A stretch of 14,008 bases of DNA from CAYQAJ01 sp964415245 (GCA_964415245.1 CAYQAJ010000129.1:1-14008), one strand, 5' to 3'; positions 1 through 7,615 are shown, counted from the first letter of the stretch. Numbers and translations are program-made. The notes: generated from the sequence alone by a model not told the origin.

Positions 1-784
1 CAGCACGGCGCTCAACACGGGCCACGCCCACGGCCTAGCCCGCGAGACGATCATCCTGCCGGTGCTGGCCCGCGACGAAGAGCCGCAGGCCACCACGCAG
101 GAGTCGATGTTCAACTACGTCCGGCTGAGCGACGGCGGGCCGCGTCGGCTGGCCGGACCGCGAAGCGAAGTGACGGTCGTGGCGGGTATCGCCCACGAGG
201 TGCTGGGGTCCGACGGACCCTTGGATTGGCAGGCGATGCGAAGCACGGGGCGGATTCGCGAGGCGATTGCCCACGTGGTGCCCGGCTGGGAAAAGATCGG
301 CGAGATCGACCGCACGAAGCGGGAGTTCCAGATTGGCGGCCGCACGTTTCACGAGCCGCGGTTTGCGACTCCGGGCGGCCGCGCCGTGCTGCACGTACAC
401 CACCTACCGAAGGACTTTCGTGAGGACAGGTCACTACGGCTGATGACGGTGCGGAGCGAGGGGCAGTTCAACACGGTGGTCTACGAGGAGGAAGACTTGT
501 ACCGTGGCCAGGAACGACGCGACTTGATACTGCTCCATCCCGTCGACGTTTCGCGGCTGCGGCTGACCGAAAACCGCCGCGTTACCGTGCGGAGCGAGGT
601 CGGGGCGATGGCGGGTGTGCTGGTTCGCGCGTTCGACCGCATCAAACCGGGCAACGCGCTGATGTACTATCCCGAGGCGAACGTGCTGGTTCCGCGCCGC
701 GTCGACCCGCGGTCGAAAACGCCGGCGTTCAAGTCGGTGTGGATTACGATCGAGAAAGGGGCGGCCCTTTCGCGGCGGGCGTAA
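1..784 (+). CDS. Molybdopterin-dependent oxidoreductase, FdhF/YdeP type (C-terminal part)
   Basis: The gene enters from the left edge; about 260 codons are visible in the frame that starts at base 2, and it ends with TAA. The visible start (TALNTGHAHGLARETIILPV) and the segment reading EEPQATTQESMFNYVRLSDGG match, from memory, the C-terminal half of the 'formate dehydrogenase alpha-like' YdeP/FdhF2 family. From about visible residue 145 a molybdopterin-dinucleotide-binding beta domain follows, with the typical GQFNT..Y motif, a YRGQ segment and the final MYYPEANVLVP. Such enzymes carry a bis-MGD cofactor and usually an Fe-S cluster in the N-terminal part, which is not visible. The substrate is not known for most members; true formate dehydrogenase activity should not be assumed. 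The next gene follows after 46 bases on the same strand and is unrelated in function, so an operon is uncertain. Confidence 0.85.
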   Translation, partial: STALNTGHAHGLARETIILPVLARDEEPQATTQESMFNYVRLSDGGPRRLAGPRSEVTVVAGIAHEVLGSDGPLDWQAMRSTGRIREAIAHVVPGWEKIGEIDRTKREFQIGGRTFHEPRFATPGGRAVLHVHHLPKDFREDRSLRLMTVRSEGQFNTVVYEEEDLYRGQERRDLILLHPVDVSRLRLTENRRVTVRSEVGAMAGVLVRAFDRIKPGNALMYYPEANVLVPRRVDPRSKTPAFKSVWITIEKGAALSRRA

Positions 785-830
785 GCATATCGCGCCTCGT
801 AGCCGGAGCGACGGAGCAAAGAACGTAAGC

Positions 831-3092
831 ATGACCGATCGACCGATTGCGTCCGACTCGTCGCCCCGCGGCGCCTTTGCCTGGTGGTCCGCCGCGACCA
901 TCCTCTTAAGCGCGTTCCTGCTGTTTCAGGTCCAGCCGCTCATCAGTAAGGTATTGCTCCCCTGGTTCGGCGGCAGTCCGGCCGTCTGGACCACGTGCAT
1001 GCTCTTTTTTCAGGTGCTGCTGTTGGCCGGATACGCCTACGCACACCTGTTAACGCGGCTACCCAAAGCGGCGCAACAACTGGCCGTGCACGGCGTGCTA
1101 TTGGCGTTGGCGGCTATCACGCTTCCCGTCACGCCCGATGCCGCCTGGAAGCCGGCCGACAGTTTGTACCCGACGGGACGCATTCTTCTCGTGCTGACGG
1201 CGAACGTGGGGCTCCCGTATTTTCTGCTCGCTTCGACCGGACCGCTGGTGCAGCACTGGTTCAGCGTGGCGTGCGTGGGGCGATCGCCCTATCGGCTGTA
1301 CGCGCTTTCGAACGCCGGATCGCTGGCGGCGCTGGTGAGCTATCCCTTCGTGTTCGAGCCGCTGCTCTCGACCAACACCCAGGGCGGCATCTGGTCGGTG
1401 TGCTTTGGCGCGTTCGCGGTGATGTGCGGGCTACTGGCCGTGTACATGTGGCGGCTGGATGCCGGCGACCAGGCAGCCGCCCGTGCGAAGGTGGCACAGG
1501 CGCAGAATGTCCAGACCGCGCCGATCGTGCATCACACGTTGCCCAAGAAGCAGCTCGAAACGTCGCCGCAATGGTTCGACTACGCGGCGTGGCTGCTGTT
1601 GCCGGCGCTAGGGTCGACGGCGCTGTTGGCCGTGACCAACCACGTGTGCCAGGACGTGGCCGTGGTCCCGTTTTTGTGGATCGTTCCACTGAGCCTGTAC
1701 CTGCTGTCGTTCATCATCTGCTTCGAGCGCGATCTGTGGTACGTGCGGTGGATTTTCGCGCCGGCGACGGCGCTGTCGGTGGTGGCTATCGGCATGGCAT
1801 CGCTGGGCGACAAGGTGGACCGGCTGCGGCACGCCTCCAGCCGATTGGGCCACGTGGCCGATCGCCTGATGCAATTGTTCCAGGTTCCGTCGAATTGGAC
1901 CGGCCGCCTGGAAAACGTTTACGTCGAGGCGGGGCTCTATCTCGCGTTCCTGTTCCTGTCGTGCATGCTCTTTCACGGCGAGCTCGTGCGCCGCAAGCCC
2001 GCGGCCCGACACTTGACGCTCTTCTACCTGTTCGTTTCCGCCGGCGGGGCGCTGGGCGGCATCTTCGTGGCGCTGATCTGCCCGCACGTCTTCTCCGCGT
2101 TCTACGAGATGAATGTGAGCGTCGCCGCGGCGTACCTGGTGGCGGCCGGCGTCATCGCTTCGCTCATGGTGCTGCTGTGGGAGCGAAAGGGATGGCCCGA
2201 AAGAGTGGCGGCCGCGCTGATCGGCATTGTCACCGCGGGCGGAATGTTCATCACGTCGTGGTCGCAGGTTCCCTCCACGGCCGCCTCGACGAAAGTCCGC
2301 GTCCGCAATTTTTACGGCGTGCTGACGGTCAAGGATTACGGCAGCTCCCGACAGCCGGAGACGTACACCCGCGAGCTGTTGAACGGCCGCATCAAGCACG
2401 GCGTCCAATACGTCGACAAGAGTCGAAGTGGATGGCCTACCACGTACTACAACGACGAAAGTGGTATCGGCGTGGCACTGCGGCACTTCCCGGCAGACGG
2501 CGAAATGCGGGTGGGCGTGGTCGGGCTGGGCGCCGGCACCATCGCCGCGTACGGTCGGCCGGGAGACACCTACCGCTTCTACGAAATCAACGAAGACGTG
2601 ATCGACATCGCCCAAACGTGGTTCACCTTCCTGGGGGACAGTCGCGAAAGAGGAGTGGACGTGCAGCTCGTGTTGGGCGATGCCCGGCTTTCGATGGAGC
2701 GCGAAGAGCCGCAGAACTTCGACGTGCTGGCGCTCGACGCGTTCAGCGGCGACGCCATCCCCGCGCACCTGCTGACCGTCGAAGCGTTCGAGGTCTACCT
2801 CAAGCACATGCAGCCCGAGGGGATTATTGCCGTGCACATCAGCAACCGCTACCTCGACCTGGCCCCGATCGTGGCGGCGCTGGCCGAGCACTTCGACTTC
2901 GAGCAGGTGGCGATTCACAGCGTCGACGGCCGGGAAGCAGGCGACGCCTCTTCGGATTGGATTCTGCTCACCCGCAATGAGGCGTTTCTGGCAAACAAAG
3001 ATGTGAAGAAGGCGGCTGGCGACGACGACAGCGAGGTACAACCCTTCCTGTGGACGGATCAGTACAGCAATTTGTTTCGGATCCTGAAGTAG
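831..3092 (+). CDS. Multi-pass membrane protein fused to a spermidine-synthase-like domain
   Basis: This protein has 753 residues. The N-terminal ~470 residues are strongly hydrophobic with many membrane segments (first ones near residues 16-38, 48-72 and 82-100). The C-terminal part from about residue 490 is a cytosolic Rossmann-type spermidine-synthase-like domain. It shows the nucleotide-binding loop GVVGLGAGT (562-570), the acidic strand end YRFYEIN, LVLGDARLS (613-621) and FDVLALDAFSGD (630-641). Genuine spermidine synthases have an Asp-x-x-Asp pair at this last site. Here D636 is kept but the second position is Ser639, so aminopropyl transfer to putrescine is doubtful. Fused proteins of this layout are common in planctomycetes and proteobacteria and are usually annotated 'fused MFS/spermidine synthase', with no proven function. 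No strong Shine-Dalgarno sequence precedes the ATG. The TAG stop is formed by the first bases of a palindromic repeat. Confidence 0.88.
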   Translation: MTDRPIASDSSPRGAFAWWSAATILLSAFLLFQVQPLISKVLLPWFGGSPAVWTTCMLFFQVLLLAGYAYAHLLTRLPKAAQQLAVHGVLLALAAITLPVTPDAAWKPADSLYPTGRILLVLTANVGLPYFLLASTGPLVQHWFSVACVGRSPYRLYALSNAGSLAALVSYPFVFEPLLSTNTQGGIWSVCFGAFAVMCGLLAVYMWRLDAGDQAAARAKVAQAQNVQTAPIVHHTLPKKQLETSPQWFDYAAWLLLPALGSTALLAVTNHVCQDVAVVPFLWIVPLSLYLLSFIICFERDLWYVRWIFAPATALSVVAIGMASLGDKVDRLRHASSRLGHVADRLMQLFQVPSNWTGRLENVYVEAGLYLAFLFLSCMLFHGELVRRKPAARHLTLFYLFVSAGGALGGIFVALICPHVFSAFYEMNVSVAAAYLVAAGVIASLMVLLWERKGWPERVAAALIGIVTAGGMFITSWSQVPSTAASTKVRVRNFYGVLTVKDYGSSRQPETYTRELLNGRIKHGVQYVDKSRSGWPTTYYNDESGIGVALRHFPADGEMRVGVVGLGAGTIAAYGRPGDTYRFYEINEDVIDIAQTWFTFLGDSRERGVDVQLVLGDARLSMEREEPQNFDVLALDAFSGDAIPAHLLTVEAFEVYLKHMQPEGIIAVHISNRYLDLAPIVAALAEHFDFEQVAIHSVDGREAGDASSDWILLTRNEAFLANKDVKKAAGDDDSEVQPFLWTDQYSNLFRILK

Positions 3093-3115
3093 GTCCTGCT
3101 TGCCGAGCAGGACCT
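3091..3115 (+). repeat. REP-like palindrome, copy 1 (forward)
   Basis: Perfect inverted repeat: arm AGGTCCTGCT (3091-3100), loop TGCCG, arm AGCAGGACCT (3106-3115). It is preceded by T, so the gene's TAG stop codon overlaps the element. The inverted partner lies at 3311-3335, and two more copies lie at 8940-8964 and 8995-9019. In RNA it could also serve as a transcription-ending hairpin, but no U-run follows. Confidence 0.8.
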
Positions 3116-3125
3116 TGCCCGCAGA

Positions 3126-3180
3126 TCGGCGCGGGCCTGTTGTTCGGCGCGGGTCTCCCGCCGCAGTTCGGCGCGGGCCT
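3126..3180 (+). repeat. Short GC-rich direct repeats
   Basis: Three copies of TCGGCGCGGGYCT lie at 3126-3138, 3144-3156 and 3168-3180, with start-to-start spacing of 18 and 24 bases. The array sits inside the convergent gap between two inverted REP-like palindromes, so it may be internal sequence of a composite element. No gene is seen here. Confidence 0.6.
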
Positions 3181-3238
3181 CCCGACCCCGCCGATGCCCC
3201 GACCACAGGTCTCCTGCATCCATGTCCGCAATCACCGA

Positions 3239-3265
3239 TGTGGCCCGGTCGGGAGACCGGCCACA
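3239..3265. repeat. Palindromic repeat with one bulged base
   Basis: TGTGGCCCGGTC (3239-3250) pairs with GACCGGCCACA (3255-3265) around a GGGA loop. The stem has 11 base pairs and one bulged C. It differs in sequence from the REP-like family at 3091 and 3311. It lies in the convergent gap and could act as a bidirectional transcription barrier or be a separate dispersed repeat; only one copy is visible in the window. Confidence 0.6.
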
Positions 3266-3310
3266 ACGTGAGCCGCGCGGCTGAATGCTTACGAATTCAG
3301 CTACCGGGCA

Positions 3311-3335
3311 AGGTCCCGCCCGGCAGGCGGGACCT
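3311..3335 (-). repeat. REP-like palindrome, copy 2 (reverse)
   Basis: Arms AGGTCCCGCC (3311-3320) and GGCGGGACCT (3326-3335) surround the loop CGGCA, which is the reverse complement of the TGCCG loop in copy 1. The flank GGGCA before the left arm mirrors the TTGCCC after copy 1. Relative to copy 1, two T:A pairs of the stem have become C:G pairs with both arms changed together. Copies 1 and 2 therefore form an inverted pair about 245 bases long. Confidence 0.8.
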
Positions 3336-3359
3336 GCTGGTACGCCGTGCGAAACGTAC

Positions 3360-4661
3360 TCAGCCGCCGTCGGTGAAGTACCGGCTCGTGCCGTGCGCCG
3401 CGATCGCCACGCCGATTCGCTGCAGCGCGTGCGCGTAGGCGGCGGTTCGCATGTCGGTCTCGAATCGCTGCATCAGCTCGTACACGGTGTTGAACTCACG
3501 CGACATCATCGTGTGCAGCCGCGTCTGCACCTCTTCGAGCGTCCAGTAAAAGCCCGCCCGGTTCTGCACCCACTCGAAGTAGCTCACCGTCACGCCGCCC
3601 GCATTGGCCAGGATGTCGGGCACAATCAGGGTTTTGCGCTGGTTCAGGATCTCGTCGGCCTGCGAGGTCGTGGGTCCGTTGGCGACTTCGACGATCACGG
3701 GCGCCTTGATGCGGCCGGCATTGGCGGCGGTGATCTGGTTTTCGAGGGCCGCGGGGATGAGCACGTCGACGTCCAGCTCCAGCAGCTCTTCGTTCGTTAC
3801 TTGCGTCGCCTCGACGGCTTCGCACACCGAGCCGTCGCAATAGACGGCCTCTAGCCGCCGCGCCTCGTTTTTCATGTACACGAGGCTGGGCACGTCGAAG
3901 CCCTCGGGCTTATAAATGCCTCCGCGCGAATCGCTCACGGCTACAACACGATAACCGTCGGCGTGCAGAAGCTGGGCAACGTGCTGACCGGCGTTTCCGA
4001 AACCCTGCACGGCCACGGAAATGCTATGGGGCTTCCAATCCCGCTTGGCCTCGAGTTCCTTGATGCAGTAGTAGGCGCCGCGGCCGGTGGCGTCGTCGCG
4101 GCCCAGGCTTCCCCCCAGCGGGATCGGCTTGCCGGTGATGACGGCCGGCGTGCGCTGGCGGTGCATCTTCGAGTATTCGTCCATCATCCAACCCATGATC
4201 ATGGCGTTGGTGTAGACATCGGGTGCCGGCACGTCGGTCTCCGGTCCGATGAAATCGCCGATTTGCTGAATGAAGCCCCGGCTGAGCCGCTCGAGCTCCA
4301 ACCGCGACAACTCCTTCGGGTTGACGATGATGCCGCCTTTGGCTCCGCCAAACGGCAGCCCCAACACGGCGCACTTGCACGTCATCCAGAACGCGAGCGC
4401 CTTGACCTCGCCCAGGTTCACGTCGGGATGGTAGCGAATCCCACCCTTGCCGGGCCCGCGGGTGTCGTCGTGCCGCACGCGGTAGCCGTCGAACACGCGC
4501 AAGCTGCCGTCGTCCATCCGCACGGGGACCGCGACTTGCAGCATGCTCTTCGGGTGCTTCAGCTTCTCGACCGCTTCTTCGTCGATTTGGGCGAAACGGA
4601 ACGCGCGGTCGAGCCGCTTGATGGCGTCTTGAAAAATGGTGTCGTCGCTGGGCGTGGCCAC
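3360..4661 (-). CDS. gdhA: Glutamate dehydrogenase (Glu/Leu/Phe/Val dehydrogenase family)
   Basis: The protein has 433 residues, a normal length for the hexameric bacterial/archaeal form. It would interconvert glutamate with 2-oxoglutarate and ammonia in the cytosol using NAD(P). The N-terminal ELFV domain (about 35-170) has GKGGIRYHP (71-79) and the catalytic signature PFGGAKGG (103-110), with K72, K96 and K108 as the expected substrate and catalytic lysines. The Rossmann domain follows with AVQGFGNAG (217-225). D244 at the end of the second strand (VSDSRGG) suggests NAD or dual cofactor use, though this is a weak predictor. The start is GTG: an in-frame TGA lies 12 bases upstream, so no longer start exists, and GAGAGGA stands 7 bases before it. 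It is convergent with the membrane protein gene and lies downstream of the anti-sigma gene, with 135 bases between. Confidence 0.95.
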   Translation of the reverse strand: MATPSDDTIFQDAIKRLDRAFRFAQIDEEAVEKLKHPKSMLQVAVPVRMDDGSLRVFDGYRVRHDDTRGPGKGGIRYHPDVNLGEVKALAFWMTCKCAVLGLPFGGAKGGIIVNPKELSRLELERLSRGFIQQIGDFIGPETDVPAPDVYTNAMIMGWMMDEYSKMHRQRTPAVITGKPIPLGGSLGRDDATGRGAYYCIKELEAKRDWKPHSISVAVQGFGNAGQHVAQLLHADGYRVVAVSDSRGGIYKPEGFDVPSLVYMKNEARRLEAVYCDGSVCEAVEATQVTNEELLELDVDVLIPAALENQITAANAGRIKAPVIVEVANGPTTSQADEILNQRKTLIVPDILANAGGVTVSYFEWVQNRAGFYWTLEEVQTRLHTMMSREFNTVYELMQRFETDMRTAAYAHALQRIGVAIAAHGTSRYFTDGG

Positions 4662-4668
4662 GGAGTTT

Positions 4669-4675
4669 TCCTCTC
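4669..4675 (-). promoter_or_regulatory. Shine-Dalgarno site deciding the GTG start of glutamate dehydrogenase
   Basis: On the minus strand the sequence is GAGAGGA, with 7 bases between it and the GTG. It supports GTG as the true start. The downstream in-frame codons give a sensible N-terminus (MATPSDD), and an in-frame TGA blocks anything longer. Confidence 0.7.
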
Positions 4676-4716
4676 AGGGTTGCCTGGGCCTTGGGAATCG
4701 TAAGTCGCGACAGTCG

Positions 4717-4728
4717 GCGGTTAACCGC
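4717..4728. promoter_or_regulatory. Perfect 12-base palindrome upstream of glutamate dehydrogenase
   Basis: GCGGTTAACCGC is a perfect palindrome centred about 60 bases upstream of the GTG start, in the only gap that could hold the gene's promoter. It could be an operator half-site pair. It could also be part of a dispersed repeat, because the following GAGGCGAAGCCG resembles short intergenic repeats I associate with planctomycetes. There is no second copy in the window. Confidence 0.3.
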
Positions 4729-4796
4729 GAGGCGAAGCCGATCGCTTGCCCGGGCCGTCGTAATCGAAATTCACAGGTCTATTTCGGTGCGCAAGC

Positions 4797-5090
4797 TCAA
4801 GCAGGCGGCGCATCGCCCCGCGGGGCTACATCGCCGCTTTTGGCCGCGTCGTTGCGCTTCAATGTGCTGAGCACGGCGCGGACCAGTTCATCAGGAATAT
4901 CGTCGCCGCAGTCCTCTTCCGCCGAAGCGAACGCCGCGCGGCCGAGCTGCACCGTCTCGCGGTACGTTTCCAGGTAGCGCACGCAAGGCGGACACAACCG
5001 AAGGTGCTCCTCAAACGGGCGCCGTTGATCGTCGGGCAAATTGCCTTCGAAGTAGTCGAGCAGGAATTCGACGAACTCGCGGCACATCAT
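4797..5090 (-). CDS. Zinc-finger anti-sigma factor
   Basis: A 97-residue protein with the zinc-binding anti-sigma pattern: C3, then H29-x3-C33-x2-C36 in the segment EEHLRLCPPC. This arrangement is typical of the ZAS/zf-HC2 fold, which binds a cognate ECF sigma factor and keeps it inactive; in some members metal or thiol oxidation releases it. I see no membrane segment, so a cytosolic role is likely, and the C-terminal ~35 residues look disordered. The start is set by an ATGA overlap: its ATG (5090-5088) shares bases with the sigma factor's TGA. A longer reading of this frame would run back through the sigma gene and is not credible. Translational coupling should keep sigma and anti-sigma balanced. 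Confidence 0.88.
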   Translation of the reverse strand: MMCREFVEFLLDYFEGNLPDDQRRPFEEHLRLCPPCVRYLETYRETVQLGRAAFASAEEDCGDDIPDELVRAVLSTLKRNDAAKSGDVAPRGDAPPA

Positions 5091-5716
5091 GGCGCCATCC
5101 CCCGCATGTATGGATCCAGCAGCGTGCGCAGCGCCTGTCGCGCACGGTGCAGGCGGGTCTTTACCGCGCTCTCGTTGAGCCCGAGCACCTCGGCCGTTTC
5201 GGACGTGCTCTGTCCCTCGATGTCGCGCAACAGCAGCACCGCGCGATACGAGTCGGGCAATTGCTCGATCGAACCGCGCACCACACGGCGCGTTTCCCGC
5301 TCGGCGACGGATCGGTCGGTCGCCACGGCCCAGGTGGCAACCTCTCCCTCCAAGTGCCCGTCGGCCAAGAAGCGGGGGATCAGGTCGTCGATCGAACGCT
5401 CGGCTCGCCTGCGTCCCAAGCGAAGCCTGGCCAAGGCGGCGTTCACCACGATGCGGTGCAGCCACGTGGCCAAGCTCGACTTTCCCTCAAATCTGCCGAT
5501 CGACCGAAATGCCGACAGCAGCGCATCCTGCACGGCGTCCTGGGCGTCCTGCTCGTGATTCAGAAAGCGCCGGGCGACGCTGAGCAATCGCGGGCCGTAC
5601 TTGCGAACCACGTGTTCGTATGCGGCGTCGTCACCGGCTTGCAGCCGCGACAACAGGTCGGCCTCGTCGGGGCCTGCCGAACCAGTTTGTATTGAATGGG
5701 AACGGCCGCGCGTCAT
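5087..5716 (-). CDS. ECF-type RNA polymerase sigma factor
   Basis: 209 residues from the chosen ATG. Region 2 spans about residues 33-100 (AYEHVVRKYGPRLLS, then DAQDAVQDALLSAFRSIGRF, ending WLHRIVVNAALARLR). A charged linker follows, then region 4 at about 150-200 (IEQLPDSYRAVLLLRDIEG and a helix-turn-helix ending in VKTRLHRARQALR). There is no region 3, as expected for the ECF class. An upstream ATG at 5812 would add 32 residues unlike the family and without a better ribosome site, so I prefer the start at 5716, which is not certain. The anti-sigma gene overlaps its stop. It is divergent from the DUF1549 gene across 175 bases, which would suit autoregulation or control of that operon, though I found no convincing ECF promoter motif. 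Confidence 0.92.
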   Translation of the reverse strand: MTRGRSHSIQTGSAGPDEADLLSRLQAGDDAAYEHVVRKYGPRLLSVARRFLNHEQDAQDAVQDALLSAFRSIGRFEGKSSLATWLHRIVVNAALARLRLGRRRAERSIDDLIPRFLADGHLEGEVATWAVATDRSVAERETRRVVRGSIEQLPDSYRAVLLLRDIEGQSTSETAEVLGLNESAVKTRLHRARQALRTLLDPYMRGMAP

Positions 5717-5891
5717 ACGCCAGAAGCTATCAGAAGCGGTTCGGCGGAACAACACGCGCCGGCGTCTCGTCGCCTCGGCCAAATTTCCCTGCAAAAAGCC
5801 TGGAAGCACCATGGCCCATTTGCTATCATATCAATCGCCGTTTATGGAACTTCGGTTGAGCGCCAGTGTGCGCCCTCGTTGGGATTGCGCC

Positions 5892-7553
5892 ATGCCCCCT
5901 GCCACCGCGATCGCCCGCCGCTTGCTGCTATTTGGGCTGTCTGCCGTGGCCACCTGTGCCACTCTGCCGGCTTGGAGCGCTGCGGCCGCGCGGGGCGAAG
6001 ACTTGCTCCCCGCCGAGACTCCGGTGCACGAGGCGATCGATCGCTACATCGAACAGCGGCTAAGCACGTCGGATGTGACGCCCGCGCCCCCCGCCGACGA
6101 CGCCAACCTGCTTCGGCGGACGATGCTCGACCTGGTCGGTCGTCCCCCGACGGCGGGCGAGGTGAAGGCCTACGTCGCGTCGACCGATTCCGACAAACGA
6201 ACCCAGCTTGTCGAGCGACTGATGGCCTCGCCGGCCTTCGTCCGCCACCAGACCGAGGAGCTTAACGCCCTGCTCATGGATGGCGTACGCGGCGACGTGC
6301 GGGAGTACCTTTCCACCGCCCTGCGCGACGGCTACGGGTGGAATCGCATCTTCCGCGACCTGTTGCTCAGCGGCAACGACCAGGATGTAGAGCGATCGGC
6401 GGGCCAGTTCCTCCGCTCGCGCGCCGACGACCTCGACAAGCTCGCCAACGACGCCAGCGTGATCTTCTTCGGCGTGAACGTAAGCTGCGCCCGCTGTCAC
6501 GACCACCCGCTCGTGCCCGAGTGGACGCAGGAGCACTTCTACGGCATGAAGTCGTTCTTCAGCCGCACGTACGAGAACGGCGACTTTGTCGGCGAGCGGG
6601 ACTACGGCTTCGTGAGCTACAAGACGGTAAGCGGCCAGTCGCGCGACGCCCGGCTGATGTTTCTGACCGGTGCCGTGGCCGACGAGCCGCCGGTGCCCGA
6701 ACCATCGGAAGAAGAGCAGAAACAGGAGAAGAAGCAGCTCGAGGAGCTCAAGAAGAATAAACAGCCGCCCCCGCCTCCTGCTTTCAGCCGACGCGCCCAG
6801 CTTGTCGAGGTCGCGCTGCGGCCAGGCGAGAATCGTTACTTCTCCCGCGCCATCGTGAACCAAATGTTCGCCCGGTTCCTGGGGCGCGGCCTGATCGAGC
6901 CGCTCGACCAGATGCATCCCGAGAACCTGCCCAGCCACCCGGAGCTGCTCGACTGGCTGGCCCGCGATTTTGTAGATCACGGGTACGACCTGCAACGGCT
7001 GATGCGCGGCATTTTGCTCAGCCGGGCCTACGCGCGGTCGAGCCGCTGGGACGAAGAAGGCTCGCAGCCGAGCCGCAGCTTGTTCGCCGTGGGCATCGTG
7101 CGGCCGCTCACGCCGCGGCAATACGCGATGACGTTGCGTCTGGCCAGCACGAGCCCCGACCAGTTCCCCGCCGATATTTCGCCTGAGGACCTGGATCGTC
7201 GCATGGAGGGGATCGAGAACTCGGCCCGCGGGCTGAGCGACCTGTTCGAGCGGCCCGATCGCGGTTTTCAAGTGAGCGTGTCCGAGGCCCTGGTGCTGAG
7301 TAACGACGACCGTACCGAGCGCGAGCTATTGCGCGACTCGGGCGACTCGCTTTTGGGTAAACTGAAGACGATTGAGGATCCCAGCGAGTTGATCGAGACG
7401 GCCGTGTGGAATGTATTTGGCCGCCCCCCCAGCCCCGACGAAGTGCAAGTGCTGACCGAGTACCTTGCCGCCCGACAGGATCGCCCGGCCGAAGCGCGGC
7501 GCGACCTGATTTGGGCGCTACTGGCCAGCAGCGAGTGCCGATTCAATTATTGA
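5892..7553 (+). CDS. DUF1549/DUF1553 planctomycete surface/cytochrome-like protein with one CXXCH
   Basis: 553 residues from the chosen ATG, which opens a classic signal peptide (arginines, a hydrophobic core LLLFGLSAVATCA, then small residues to about 35). The DUF1549 domain begins near residue 45 with YIEQRL and RRTMLDLVGRPPT. It contains C199-A-R-C202-H203 followed by DHP, a CXXCH that fits one covalent c-type heme. A Glu/Lys-rich, then polyproline linker (about 268-298) separates it from DUF1553, with the family landmarks FARFLGRGLIEPLDQ and SHPELLDWL (H349) and a helical C-terminus. Such proteins are a planctomycete hallmark, are exported, and usually pair with a DUF1501 protein; their biochemical role is not established. 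At 553 residues this is a short version lacking the extra N-terminal cytochrome module of longer relatives. An in-frame ATG at 5844 is an alternative start. Confidence 0.88.
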   Translation: MPPATAIARRLLLFGLSAVATCATLPAWSAAAARGEDLLPAETPVHEAIDRYIEQRLSTSDVTPAPPADDANLLRRTMLDLVGRPPTAGEVKAYVASTDSDKRTQLVERLMASPAFVRHQTEELNALLMDGVRGDVREYLSTALRDGYGWNRIFRDLLLSGNDQDVERSAGQFLRSRADDLDKLANDASVIFFGVNVSCARCHDHPLVPEWTQEHFYGMKSFFSRTYENGDFVGERDYGFVSYKTVSGQSRDARLMFLTGAVADEPPVPEPSEEEQKQEKKQLEELKKNKQPPPPPAFSRRAQLVEVALRPGENRYFSRAIVNQMFARFLGRGLIEPLDQMHPENLPSHPELLDWLARDFVDHGYDLQRLMRGILLSRAYARSSRWDEEGSQPSRSLFAVGIVRPLTPRQYAMTLRLASTSPDQFPADISPEDLDRRMEGIENSARGLSDLFERPDRGFQVSVSEALVLSNDDRTERELLRDSGDSLLGKLKTIEDPSELIETAVWNVFGRPPSPDEVQVLTEYLAARQDRPAEARRDLIWALLASSECRFNY

Positions 7554-7615
7554 CAGCCCGCCGAGATCGTAACCCGAAGCGTTAGCGAGGGACCTCCGAC
7601 CACCGGAACACCGCC

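Noticed and set aside
995..2980. 661-codon plus-strand ORF in another frame of the membrane-protein gene
   Set aside because: It is Arg/Ala/Gly-rich shadow translation without motifs; the other frame has clear membrane segments and a Rossmann domain.
3126..3180. CRISPR-like array
   Set aside because: The three repeats are only 13 bases long with spacers of 5 and 11 bases, and no cas genes are present; this is a short GC-rich direct repeat.
1608..3266. Long minus-strand ORF (552 codons) opposite the membrane-protein gene
   Set aside because: It is antisense to a clearly recognisable gene, has a composition typical of high-GC shadow frames and shows no domain. The same holds for the long minus-strand ORFs at 6060-7271 and 7691-8857 and the plus-strand ORF at 3963-4703.
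5601..5891. N-terminal extension of the DUF1549 gene back to 5601
   Set aside because: It would overlap the sigma factor gene and bury the signal peptide that begins at 5892; the extension has no family-like sequence.
5820..5891. Possible promoter in the divergent gap (TATCAT at 5824-5829; GGAAC at 5846-5850)
   Set aside because: The -10-like hexamer has no good -35 partner at proper distance, and the GGAAC has no matching ECF -10 at 16-17 bases. Too weak to list.
7571..7592. Segment CCCGAAGCGTTAGCGAGGG before the DUF1501 gene, resembling a dispersed repeat
   Set aside because: It recalls short planctomycete intergenic repeats, but only one copy is visible here and it has no clear palindrome, so it cannot be supported from this window.
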